Of a stretch of 64,000 nt of DNA, positions 46,263-56,918 are shown in pieces (position 1 is the first letter of the stretch; each line of letters starts with the position of its first letter). Below the pieces are notes generated by a model. That model was not told the DNA's origin. It saw only the letters and a list, made by a program, of their open reading frames with translations, and ran no database searches. Made by a program: the position numbers and the translations under genes. Origin of the DNA: Phanerodontia chrysosporium (taxonomy: Eukaryota > Basidiomycota > Agaricomycetes > Polyporales > Phanerochaetaceae); NCBI GenBank assembly GCA_001910725.1, contig MJGA01000013.1, forward strand, positions 372,001 to 436,000, in the 5' to 3' direction.

Positions 46263-47438
46263 CTACGACGACGACGTGTTGGATTTGTCGTTCGAACTGC
46301 CTTGCGATGTGCCGCCCGAACTGCCTGTACCGCCTGAACTGCCTGTGCCACCTGAACTGCCTGTGCCGCCCGAACTGCCTGTGCCGCCCGAACTGCCTGT
46401 GCCGCCCGAATTACCTTGCGATGTGCCGTCCGAACTGCCTTGCGATGTGCCTTTCGTCGGGGGGTCTCTGCGAAGGATCGCAAAGGGCTTCTTGGTGAGT
46501 CCGGCAATCGGCAGCACAAGATCATGGATTTCGAATCCGAGCCGGATGCTGGCGGCGATCTAGTAACGAAGCACTAAGTATGAAGGGTGCGGAGGAGCAA
46601 TAATAAATCTACGTACACTCGAGAAAGTCATCGCTTCACAGTAAATTGGCTTCTTGTCTTCCGCCGCCTGTTGTACGCCATCAGTCAGACTGAGTTAGTA
46701 CTCGACACAAGGAAGCTGAGGTGCACCAATTTGTCGACTGCGTCGAGGAGTTGCGTCGCAATACCGTAGTTCCGGTATGTAGGCATTGTTGCGAAGCTGT
46801 TTATCGCCCAGACGGGATCCTTTCCTTGGTTTCCGATGTGTTGGTCAATCAAGTACACCACACCTGGTGCCAGCTGCCAGTGCGAGATATGATCAGCATC
46901 ATATGAAGGACGAGAGCAGGCGACGCACCTCTTTCCAAAACCGCTGCAACTTCTTATCGAGACCTTTGACGAACTCGCAATATTCCGTCGACTTCCCTGT
47001 GGTGCTGCGCGGGATATTCACAATGTGGCTTCTCATGTGAGCGAGGGAACGCATACCTGACCTGCGTCTTGGCTGGTCCGTATGCCGTTAGGCAGCCAAC
47101 GACAAAGGACGGCTGTGCCTTCTTCACGGCAACAAACAGGTGTGCATCCCTAGCTGCGCATGTGGCAAGGACCTTATGAAGAGCAAAGAATTTCTCCATG
47201 TCACCACCGCAGCCTAGGCGCGAAATGACACCTAAGATGCATGTTAGCCAAGAAGGTTCTCATTCAGGTGTGGACGTACCATCGTTCTCATTGAAGAGGC
47301 AGGTGGCAGCGAGATAAGCAGCTTCCTCGATCTCTGATTCTGTAAGGCGTGAGTCGTGGTGAAAAAAACCAGGGAGGAGTCATGACACTTACCGTCATCT
47401 TTGCCGAGGCGTTTGACAATGAATTCCTCGCTTGTCAT
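46263..47438 (-). CDS. GNAT-family N-acetyltransferase (copy B) with repetitive Gly/Ser/Thr tail
   Basis: Start MTSEEFIVKRLGKDDG at 47436-47438. Exons with clean splice sites encode IEEAAYLAATCLFNENDG, ISRLGCGGDMEKFFALHK, HLFVAVKKAQPSFVVGCLTA, KSTEYCEFVKGLDKKLQRFW, APGVVYLIDQHIGNQGKDP, motif A (ATMPTYRNYGIATQLLDAV; R-N-Y-G-I-A), DKKPIYCEAMTF and IAASIRLGFEIHDLVLP. The C terminus after AILRRDPPTKG is a run of GTGSSG and TSQGSS repeats encoded by an 18-bp minisatellite, ending NDKSNTSSS. The tail is absent from copies A and C. The usual GNAT loop Gly at the last position is Ala. Substrate unknown. Confidence 0.8.
46318..46410. repeat. 18-bp minisatellite inside GNAT copy B
   Basis: Five tandem units of GAACTGCCTGTGCCGCCC (plus strand) with a few substitutions, flanked on both sides by longer variants containing CTTGCGATGTG. 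On the coding strand they give repeats of Gly-Thr-Gly-Ser-Ser-Gly. The unit length is a multiple of three, so copy number can change without breaking the frame. Confidence 0.85.
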
Positions 47439-48772
47439 TATGCCGTATATTCTGCAGCTTGAGTGTTCAGAGCGGTACCAGGGTGGCAGAAAAACTTTGC
47501 TACCCACGAAGATGTTTCAAGAGTCTTCCCAACAACCGATATTGACCGATTGGGTGGCTCCTCCTCAACCAGATCTGTGTCCTTTATGTACCAGAGCAAG
47601 TATAGCTTGGCGGAGATGAGACGGGGGAAAGTCGAGCTCGGGAATGACGGCTCACACGATGATAAAGTTGGATAGTCTTAGCATGAAAGATGGATATCGG
47701 AGAACGTCAGGCTCCGCGCGACATTCGAGCAGTAGCTTGCAGCTGGTGCGGCCAACATTTCCGTTGGTTCAAGTTCAATTACTAGCGGCCGTCCCTCACG
47801 AATAGAGCTGGCACAGAGGCCGGCCTCAATGCGCACTCCACCTTCACGCCTTGAGATTGGAGTATAGACAGCGCAAGGCCCCGGAGACTGTACGGGTGAG
47901 CTATGGGCGGAATACGCCTAGCTCCTCACAGCCGCAGTGCTGTACGAGTTCGAACCGATGGAGATGACCTACCTCAGCTTCAGTGGATCAGCATGTGGCG
48001 CTTGTCTAGGGTCTGCTCTTCTGAGCCATGAAGACGACCAAAGGGTACCATCGAATAGGACCTGGCGCTTGTCCAGGGTCCGCTCCTCTGAACTATGAAG
48101 GGGACTATAGAGGGCGATGAAGTTGAGGGGAGTCTAAGGTTAGTTAACACTTTATCAGCTGGATGATAGAAGACGAAGGTCGAGAGTCTCACAAGAATGG
48201 AGAGGTGTCGACGTGTACACGGAGCATGGTATATGAATAGTGCGAACGAGATGCACCAGAAGAGAGGATGCTAGACCAACAGCATCCGCCAACGTTAGAC
48301 AACTACGATTGGCCAGCACACTGGTCAGAACACACCTGTTGATGACGAAGGCGTCTCGTCGGTTGGCATCCTAGGACAGCAAAAGGATCGATGCAATTGC
48401 GATCTAGGCAATCTATACTAGTGCTACAGCTACATCCGGCATTGTATAGTAGCCAGTGACGAGTGAGAAGGAGATGATTGAACCTATTAGTGCACTTCGA
48501 GATAGGGGTTGGGGAACTTACCAACAACATACGACCTGCGTTGCCGTAAAGATCAAGTCGGATACAATTCGTCGTTTCGGTCACCACAATTCCGTGAAAT
48601 GCAGCGTATAACGACCGGTGTGATTTAGAGCCAATAGCTAAAGGGCGTTTTCACTTGTTGCGATGCTGTCGAAGTCACCGTGCGAGGCATGGCACGAACC
48701 TGACCTTGTTGATTAACGGGATAGCGTAGCACATATGATACAGCTTGTCACAAGAGAAGACGTGCGTCCTAT
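47439..48772. other. Intergenic with a 67-bp tandem duplication
   Basis: No gene supported. Contains two similar units at 47996-48062 and 48063-48120 (shared TGGCGCTTGT, CTGCTC/CCGCTC and ATGAAG blocks). This is otherwise the promoter of GNAT copy B and the 3' region of the prenyltransferase gene. Confidence 0.5.
47996..48120. repeat. Two-copy 67-bp tandem repeat
   Basis: Units start at TGGCGCTTGTCTAGGG (47996) and TGGCGCTTGTCCAGGG (48063) and match over most of their length with scattered substitutions. Confidence 0.6.
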
Positions 48773-50190
48773 TCAAGCCTTCTCCGTGAGATGCTTGCGA
48801 AGCCATGCGGCTGTCTCTTCAGTAGTATTCCAGAGCGCATTGAGTCTAGGGAGAGACCAACTGTCGTCCGCGTTTGGCGGAGGCAAGACTGCGGCGACCG
48901 CGAGGGCCATGTATGTGTGATACGGGTCTGTAGGCGAAATCAGACTCGGCAACATCCAAGCTCGCCGCCGACAAACCTGGCAGGCTTTCAGGTGCCTTGG
49001 CGATACCGCCAAAGTTGAACTGACATTGCGACAGGAATCCTGCAAGAGCGGCAGCGTCGACAAGATTACCGGCGGCAAGGATCTAGTGCAATTTGTATCG
49101 GGATGCGCGGCGAACGAGAGCAAAGACACCTACCGCGAGTGAGACTCCGTTCCAGAAGCAATAGCATGCGTCTGAGATCTTGTTCGTCCGTCCAGAGAAG
49201 CCACCGTCTGAGGTCTGACACTGCAAAAGCCAGCGAATGGTCCGCGTACGGTGTGCAGGGTGTATCGGGGGCTCGGGAGACGGACAGAGGTAAAGGGACG
49301 CGAGGGCGCAGTACGTCGTCCCACCAAGCGCCTCTCCTGCGGGCTGCTGGCCGTAACCACCCTCATAAGCCTGTATAGAACTCAGTGCCTGGAAAGTATT
49401 ATCGCTTCATGTCGTACCTCACACCGTCGGATGTAATCCAAAGCGTGCTCGAGGTTGACGCCACTCCAGTCATTAAGCATGCTGCTGATCGCAAAAGCGC
49501 AATACACGCAGCGCAGGTCTGCCTCGCCCCCGTTGGGTAAGGCAGAGAAGCTGGGAAATGTTTGAGCTTGGAGGCGATGATGCTAATGGAATGCGCACCT
49601 TCCATCTTCTCTCTGACATGAACGCACGAATTGCACAAGCCCTTTGCGATCCAGCTTGGAGAGATCGTCGCGCAGGATTGCAAGTGACAATACAGAGGTA
49701 TACGTCATGATGAGGTTGGGAGTGTCGTATTCGGCATATTCTTCCTGCACGACAATGAGCGGGTCTCATGGAGAAGACGTGACCGAACTCACAGGTGGTG
49801 TGAAGAGCGCATCAATCGCCATGTAACTGCTGCCCTTGAAACCCGTGCCATACTTGCATGCTGTAATTCGTTAGACGGCCTCCACGCTCTCTCCCGACAA
49901 AGACGCACCCATTTGTTGCTTCCATATCCACTCAATCCAACATTGCCGATCCTCCGGCTTCGTCTTGGCCTCAAGGAGGCCCAGAAGGTCTAAGCTGCCG
50001 AGGCAGTAGAATCCTATGGCGACTCTGGGTCACCGGGGACATGAACGCATGATGCGCGTGCGGGAGGCTCTGTAGCGCACCGCGAGGAGTCCGACTGAAC
50101 TACGGCTGCTGGTAGGCCATTGAGAAAGCGTTTGCAGAGCCCGACGTGTCCGCCACGATTCAGGGGCGGAAGCGGGCTGAGTTCTGACAT
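48773..50190 (-). CDS. CDC43: Geranylgeranyltransferase type I beta subunit
   Basis: Catalytic subunit that adds geranylgeranyl groups to C-terminal CaaX cysteines, mainly of Rho-type GTPases, as a dimer with the shared alpha subunit. Start MSELSPLPPLNRGGHVGLC at 50188-50190, with LNRxxHV typical of the family. Exons join in frame: SDSSR to VAIGFYCLGSLDLLGLLE, IEWIWKQQ, KGSSYMAIDAL, PNLIMTYTSVLSLAILRDD, ADLRCVYCAFAISSML, GGYGQQPAGEALGGTTYCA and DGGFSGRTNKISDACYCFW. The zinc ligands appear as Asp and Cys in DACYC and His in DPYHTYMAL. DPYHTYMAL also distinguishes type I from farnesyltransferase beta. Stop TGA at 48773-48775. It is divergently arranged with the mitofusin gene, 450 bp apart. Confidence 0.92.
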
Positions 50191-50640
50191 CAGGAGTAGG
50201 CCTGGGGTGCGGCTGGACAACCAGTTCGTACAAAATCAAATAAAATTCTAAAAGAAGAGGATGGACCTCTGTATATGCCATTCGACGCGAGTAGATATGC
50301 GAGACATACTTTGAGACCTGAGTGGAGCCTTATCACAAACTGGCAGAGTCAGATCAGAGACGACTGTCTTTTGCAATCTTGCCGACTTCCGTCCTTGAGC
50401 TCTTCCACTAAGTCTGTTTTGAGCGATATAGCCAGCCACCAACGCTGGATGCTCGTTGCTGAAGCCGCAAAGGAGAAAGCGGAAGTCGGTGGAAAACGGC
50501 GCGAAGTTACGGATCCGGGGCAGGACGCCAAAGCGCGCTTACACAACTCTTCCGCAAACCACGACGACAAGCATAGGCACGCCGCAAAGCGGCTGCACTC
50601 CACGCTAGATCTGCCCGGAAAGCAGCAGGACGACTGTACT
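50191..50640. other. Bidirectional promoter of GGTase-I beta and mitofusin genes
   Basis: A plus-strand ORF from 50275 is open into the mitofusin start. It could extend that protein N-terminally, but its sequence has no resemblance to the family, so it is treated as leader and promoter. Confidence 0.5.
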
Positions 50641-53282
50641 ATGTCTCAGTCTTACTTTCCTGGATTGTCCCAGGTCACCTCGCCATCCCCTATGGAGGCA
50701 TCTACGAGCGGAGAGAAGCACTTGAAGATGGAGGACGTTCAGGGCGCGTATGTCGAGCAGAAGGACAGGTGCGTCTCCTAGCCGCGTTATCGTGGCGAAA
50801 ATTGTATTAATGCCCATCTAGACTGCTCAACGCTATTGATGTCTCCGAACGCATCCTTGAAAATCTTCGTGGTTTCAATCAAAGCTCCTGGGTGGTCAGG
50901 TACCCTCAGTTTAGAGACATGGCCGAAGAGAAGCCCAAGGATGCTGAACAGGCTACGAACCCCTCGCGTCGCAAGAGTGTTCGTCGTTCGCTCTCGTTCG
51001 CCGACGACGCTTCGTTCCAGGCGGAAGTCCTGGTGAATTCCCCCCGGAAAGGCCTCACCCGCTCTGTCACCCTCGCCACCATTCCTGACGAACCCGCTGA
51101 GGAGAGCTCTTTAGAAGAAGATGAAGACCGTCTCATCACCCCTGCTGAGGCCAACGATTTCCACGTCTTCCGTCTCGACTTGAAGCTCGGCTCACATGGA
51201 TCCTCGTCTTCACCTTCTTCACTCGTAACTCAGCTGGAGAAAGCTTCTATCGCAAACCTCCTCGACGATCGTATCTCAGCAGCTATGGCACATCTCGAGA
51301 AGCTCCGCCTTCGGGTGCAAGATACTGCGTCCAAGGTGCTGGTAACGGGTGACTTGAACGCCGGAAAGTCGACCTTTGTTAACGCGCTCCTCAAGCGCGA
51401 TGTGATGCCGGTCGATCAGCAGCCGTGCACAACTGCATTTTGCGAGGTTCACGATGCGAGGGAGAACGATGGCAAGGAGGAGCTGCACATTTTGAAGGAA
51501 GGAGTCACCTACGACATCAACGACGAATCGACGTTCACTCGGGCTAGCATCGCTGACCTCGAGCAATTCGTATCAGAAAACGAAAATGAGCAGCAAGTGC
51601 TTAGGGTCTACCTCTCCGATGCTCGGTCCCCTTCGGAGTCGTTGCTTAACAACGGCGTTGTCGACATCTCTCTCATCGATGCCCCAGGCCTGAACCGCGA
51701 CAGTGTTAAGACTACTGCTGTTTTCGCCCGCCAAGAGGAAATCGATGTTGTCGTGTTCGTTGTCTCCGCTGAGAACCACTTCACTCTATCTGCGAAAGAC
51801 TTCCTCTGGACCGCCAGTAACGAGAAGGCGTACCTCTTCATCGTCGTGAACAAATTCGACCAGATCCGCGACAAAGCGAAGTGCCGTCGGCTCATCCTCG
51901 AGCAGATCAAGCAGCTCAGCCCCAATACCTACGAGGACGCCGAAGACCTCGTTCACTTTGTCGACTCTGCTACGGCTCTCAAGACCAGCACCCCATCATT
52001 CGATACCCTTGAATCTGCACTTCGCTCCTTTGTTCTCACCAAGCGCAACAAATCTAAGCTTCACCCTGCCGCTACGTATCTCGACCACCTCCTGTCCGAC
52101 GTCGACCTCCTTGTCGGTGCCAACGCCATTGTAGCGCAGACAGAACTAGAGCGCGCGCGAGCTGATCTGGAGAAGTCTCGGCCTGTGCTCGAGAAGATGA
52201 AGGGTGGTCGCGATGCTCTCGAGGAGAGCCTGGAGGGTGTGGAGGAGAATGGTGCAAGTCGTACCCGCATGCGCACTAAGGAGATCCTTATGGACGCCCT
52301 CGACCGCGTGGGCAACGGAAAGCCCTATGTCAGCAAGGCTGAGCTTAGCCTTCCGTCTTACCCCGGTCTGTTGGGCCTATGGGACTACGCCAAAGAGGTT
52401 CGCCGCGTTCTACTCGCTAGTCTCGACCTCGCCGTCAAGGTCGCGGAAGACGATGCTCGCTCCACCACGACCGAAGGCGTCAACAAGATTACACAGCTCG
52501 GCGAGCAGCATCTGCCGGAGGGTGTCGAGCGCTCTCGTCGGGTCTTCATGCCCGAGGCGATGTTCTCCACACGCAACCTCAAGGGCGACCGCCGCAAGTC
52601 AAGACGCCTCTCTGGCGCCATCGTCGCGGGTGGTACTCAAGGCCTCGGCCTCGGTCTCGCTCAACGTCCGGATCTGCTAGAGACGACATTCTTCGACATC
52701 TTCGATGTCCATCACCAATTCTTGGTCCATTTCACCGACGGCTCGAAGAGTATCGAGGACGAGGATGCCGGTGTCACCGCCCTTGGAATGGCTTCAGTCG
52801 GCTTGGGTGCGCTTACAATGGTTGGCGGTAAGGCCTTTGGTGTGCGCGCCCTGTTCGAAGGCATCGTCCGCGTCTCCGACTTTATCGGCAATGAGTCCGC
52901 GCGGAAGTGGGCCGCCGTCATCCTCGGCACCGCTGTCGTCGGCACCACGGCGTACTACATTCTCGAGCTCCCGAGCACAATTCCGAAGACCGTTGGCCGC
53001 CGTATCCGTACGCAGCTTCTCCGCGACGTCGAGGGCCGCCCCGAGCAAACCTTCGTGGAGTGGAACGCGGACCGTGTCAGCCGCGAGACCCGCAAGGTGC
53101 TGCGGCTTGCGTCGTGGGACCTTAAGGAGCGCTTCAGGGCCGCGATGGACGACAGCAACCGCAAGGTTCAGAGCGCGGAGGAGATCGAGAGGAAGGCGCA
53201 GGGTGCGCTGGACTTCTTCAAGGATGTGCAGGCAAAGACGGGCGAGGTGCGCGAGTCAGCGGGACTCCTTGTCTATGCATAA
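50641..53282 (+). CDS. FZO1: Mitofusin, outer mitochondrial membrane fusion GTPase
   Basis: Dynamin-related GTPase driving mitochondrial outer-membrane fusion. Start MSQSYFPGLSQ at 50641; one intron of about 50 nt near 50770-50820 joins EQKD to RLLNAIDVSERILENL. The GTPase motifs are complete: GDLNAGKST (G1), the Thr of PCTTAFCEV (G2), IDAPG (G3), VNKFD (G4). Helical heptad regions flank it. Near the C terminus are two hydrophobic segments (LGMASVGLGALTMVGG and AAVILGTAVVGTTAYYI) separated by a short loop, the double-pass anchor of fungal Fzo1, followed by a final coiled coil (EEIERKAQGALDFFKDVQ). The length of about 850 residues matches yeast Fzo1. Stop TAA at 53280-53282. The long second exon is intact, without frame breaks. 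Confidence 0.95.
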
Positions 53283-53945
53283 GTATAAGACCTGTGTGGG
53301 TTACTTTTTTTCTTCTTTCTTGTAAACGTCGAATTGTTTCTTCTGCTCTCTCCTCTCTCAATTGACCAACGCAACATTCAACAAAACCGTTGGCTTCTCA
53401 GTTTTGTTCATGATGCCCGTGACCATGCGGCATGTATAGACTGCCTGGTTCGTTCCCACCACTCTGCAGAACCTTTTCTGGTTCCCCGTTACTGTTACCC
53501 TACTCTAGCGCGGCCGCTCTTTTACCTTGTACACTAAACAACTCGCCTATGTTACGACCGTGACGAATATATTCCTTCACCTCCCCTGTTTGTTCTCGAG
53601 AAGACATGTTCAGCGAGCTGCCCTCCAAGCCGGACACGACTATCGCCCAAACAGGGCCTTTCGCTTTCAAGCAAACTCAAGCTCTATGTCAGATTGTGCA
53701 TAAGCTGTAATTAGCTGCGAGGATTTGTGGTGCGCCGATATCGATGCTACCATGCTAGGCCTCCGTTCAAGTCCCCCGCATGTGGCGTGTGCAACTCGAT
53801 CTGACCGCATTACAATGTTAAGCATGCAACATCCGTACTTAAGGCTGTACTAGGTCAGAGTACGTACCATTAGAGTCTGCTTGTATACGCGAAACAAAGT
53901 AAATGGAAAGGGACGATAGTTAACTGGATGCGAAAAGCAAAAATG
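53283..53945. other. 3' region of mitofusin gene
   Basis: T-rich stretch directly after the stop (53299-53325) and no gene up to the tRNA. Confidence 0.5.
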
Positions 53946-54019
53946 TGAGTTGGCCCGGTTTCGAACCGAGGACCTTCTGTGTGTTAGACAGATGCGATAA
54001 CCAACTACGCCACCGACCC
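53946..54019 (-). tRNA. tRNA-Val, anticodon AAC
   Basis: 74-nt cloverleaf on the minus strand. The D arm carries GTAGTTGGTTA. The anticodon stem TCTGT/ACAGA closes the loop CTAACAC with anticodon AAC. The T arm is CTCGG/CCGGG around TTCGAAA. The acceptor stem 5' GGGTCGG pairs with CCAACTC with one G-U pair and one C-A mismatch at the fifth position. There is no intron. A TTTTT run four bases after the 3' end on this strand is a good RNA polymerase III terminator. AAC (read as IAC) decodes GUU, GUC and GUA valine codons. Confidence 0.9.
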
Positions 54020-54190
54020 ATGCTAGTGCGCCTGCCACATATACTAGGCAGACTATCTAAGTGACATGACCACCACGATAGCAGCGGTGTACTACGTAGG
54101 AACCTCTGCTTCATCTGCATGCCTGTGCGTTTGGCTTCCGTGAGGATGAGACTGTGAAGTAGTCCCAGGCTGATCACACATCCGCACACC

Positions 54191-56007
54191 TTAGGAAGCA
54201 TTTCTGCCGGTTGAGTTCACAGTAACAGGCATTGCAACCCCAGACATCACGACTCTACACCGGATGACATGCCACAATTGGTGTAAATGCAATGTCTGCG
54301 TGACTTCATCTATGCACATACGTAGCGCATACGCGCGAACTCGGATACGCTCGAGACCTAGTTTCGTCGTGCAACTCTTTAGCATCCATGGCCCTAGTCC
54401 TGGCACGACGTCACTTGACAACAGCGTAATCAAGCGATAGCAGTGCTGCGTGACTCCAGTGGGACTGACTTCGACGACAAGACACAACGTGCCGTACACC
54501 AACTCCATGAACGCGTCGTTCCCGTACGCGACGTACGGCGTGACGATCTTCCGGACATCGAGCGGACGCTTGCGTGTCGCCCAATGGACGACAATACAGG
54601 GGTCGTCATTGTCGTCATTGTCGTCATTGTCGTCGCTGTTGTCGCTGTTGTCGCTGTAGTCGCTGTTGCGTTGTCGTTGTAGTTGCTGTCGTCATTGTCG
54701 TAGTAGTTGTTGTCGTCATTGTCGTAGTAGTTGTTGTCGTCATTGTCGTTGTAGTTGCTGTCGTTGTCGTTGTCGTCGTCTACAGCTCCAAGAGTCACGC
54801 CCCCTGTCTGCTCTTTGACGTAGCTCGAATAGTAGTTGTCCTGGCCTGGTCCGTCCACGTACTGCAAAACTGCGGGACACATGACGGTCTCGTACTCGTC
54901 GTAGTAGATGATGCGCAGCGACGCGCGCAGCCCGAGGTCCGCGCAGACCTTCTGCAGGACCGCGTCGCTGCCTTTCAGCTGGTCGACCAGCGCGTCGATT
55001 GGGATGGTTCTGGCGCGAGAACAGTCTTGCTTGATGGAAAACGTATCGAGCGGGTACTCGTGCCGCAGACCGAAGCCGATGAGCCCGCCCTGGGGCAGGT
55101 AGTCCGTGTCTTGCAAGAGCGCGCGGAACGCGTCCTTCAGCGCGAGTTCGTATGCCGTGCTTTGTGGCGCGTCTGCGTGGCCGCGTCGACGAGGTACAGG
55201 TTGTAGGTGATGGTGACACGATATCCAGAGACGACGGGCTCGACTGCGTGCTCGATGTCGCCAAAGAACGCCGCGTATGCGACAGACGGAGCTTGCACGT
55301 CGGACAAGAGCTCCCCAGAGTCGAAATTGAACTCATCACCTTCATGACGCAGGACCAATGCTCCACCCTCGTGGCGGGTAGGCAGCACGACCACGAGGGA
55401 CGCAACATTGTTTTCCGCACGAGGAGTGTCTTTATGGGCCTTGAAAAAGGAGCCAGGCCCTGAGATGCGGTCAGCGAAGGACAGGAGGCTGCTATTAGAG
55501 GCTCCTCACCGTAAACATTTAACTTGTACAGTTCAATCCGCAGACCCTTGCCACTGTGGCCCTCCAAGATGCTGTGGCGTATGACATTCATCAGCCCCGA
55601 CAGCTCCGGGCAAAAGCTCGCGCAGAACTGCGTCCTGTCGAGCTTGCCGGCCTTGCGGTAAGACTCGTCGTGTACGTCCTGCATTCCCCGCCCGAAGGTG
55701 GCGACGTCGCAACTCTCCGCGAGGTGCTCGACTTCGTCGTCAGCAGGCGCCGTGAAATCGATGCGCCCGAGACCTCTGGCAGCAACTGTCAGGATGCCGG
55801 CGGAGCGATGAACACCAAGGATACTCACTTCGAGTTGGGGCCTTTCATTCCATAGTACAGAATGAGATCTTCGGGCTGGACAGCGAAGACGCCATTCGAG
55901 CACGGCAAGGCCTTGCTCGAGATCGCATCGTTCAGCGCTTGCAGATGAGGGTGCTCGGGAATGAAGGGCTCGCTGGCCCCAGTAGGAGAAGGGGTCTTAC
56001 GATCCAT
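54191..56007 (-). CDS. 2OG-Fe(II) oxygenase-like protein with Asp/Asn repeat
   Basis: Start MDRKTPSPTGASEPF at 56005-56007. Exons give AVQPEDLILYYGMKGPNS, GLGRIDFTAPADDEVEHL, LRIELYKLNVYGGPGSFF, then FKAHKDTPR (Fe-binding HxD), VASLVVVLPTRHEGGALVL, EFNFDSGE, FFGDIEHAVEPVVSGYRVT (distal His and the Arg that binds 2-oxoglutarate) and ITYNLYLVD. This is the prolyl-4-hydroxylase-like fold found in many uncharacterised fungal proteins; the substrate is unknown. A run of Asp/Asn/Tyr repeats (54603-54780) splits the C-terminal part, which then reads CIVVHWATRKRPLDVRKI and MELVYGTLCLVVEVS. Two one-base losses break the frame: in the AAA run at 55161-55163 (RHK to STAYELALK) and inside the repeat near 54669. 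The exact C terminus is uncertain. Confidence 0.75.
54603..54780. repeat. Asp/Asn-coding trinucleotide-type repeat tract
   Basis: About 180 bp of GTC/GTT/ATT-type triplets on the plus strand, organised as 9-bp (GTCGTCATT) and longer (GTCGTAGTAGTTGTT) units. On the coding strand these give NDD, NSD and NNYYDNDD repeats. A single-base frame change sits inside the tract. Confidence 0.85.
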
Positions 56008-56918
56008 GGTTCGGCTGTCTCGACAGTAATGTGGGGAAGGGGTCTGGGGGCACTAACCAGCTGCAAGGCCTTTATAAGGCCCCGTCCTCAAGGCATCACG
56101 CCTTGCGGGAGACCATCTGCGCCGAACGCCATTGTCCACACTACACGTCAAGAAATTGGTCCAACGGCCTCTGTAACGACGAGAATGGCTCGTTGACTCG
56201 ACGCTAGTATACCAAATCAAGAAAGCGTGCGAAGCTGCTGATCACTGGACGCACCGCAGGCATATCGAGATCAACGGTGTAATCGCGTACGTACTCATCA
56301 CCGTGGCGAGCAGAAGTAGAATGTGCCAGGTGTAACCGCCAAGTAATAGATCTAAATAGGTTCTTCGTCAGTTCAAAGGAAACCAATTAAGGAGCTCACA
56401 GAACAGTCACTCACTGCGCTCATGACCGGCACACGACGTCGAATGCCTTTGCTGCACACTCTCCGAGATGATATGCCCAGAACAGATCGCATAACTCATG
56501 AATACATTGGCCAGATTATAAATTACATACTCGTTGCAGGGTGGGGGAAACAATACGGAGGGGGCTGCGTCGAGAAAGACGGGAGTTTTGCGACACGTCG
56601 TCCAAGGGAAGTACGAAGGGGTGTACGTGGGGGGTAGTAAGGGGATCGGGGAGGAAGCAAGGTATAACAGCCGTTGTCGCGCCGCAAGCCAGAGCCACAG
56701 AACACAGAGGAACAGAAAAAACGGGGAATAGGGAAAGGGTTCGACCGTGAAAACGAGGGGAGGATTTGACCAGCATCATCAGCTGAGCGAACGGGAGAAG
56801 GATAACCTGATGCACTTCGTGCATAAATCATATACGTTGACAGGCATGCCCATCTGGCGCGCTCCGGGCTGGGGCCGTGAGTCGCGGGGCACACGCACGT
56901 CGGATATCGAGGAGAAAA
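56008..56918. other. Intergenic between 2OG gene and VTS1
   Basis: Holds the promoter of the 2OG gene and the 3' region of the VTS1-like gene. ORFs at 56422-56824 have no coding support. Confidence 0.5.
56071..56076 (-). promoter_or_regulatory. TATA box of 2OG oxygenase-like gene
   Basis: TATAAA on the minus strand within CCTTATAAAGG, 64 bp upstream of the ATG at 56007. Confidence 0.6.

Noticed and set aside
54603..54780. CRISPR-like or other short regularly spaced repeats
   Set aside because: The repeats are contiguous triplets inside a coding region with no spacers.
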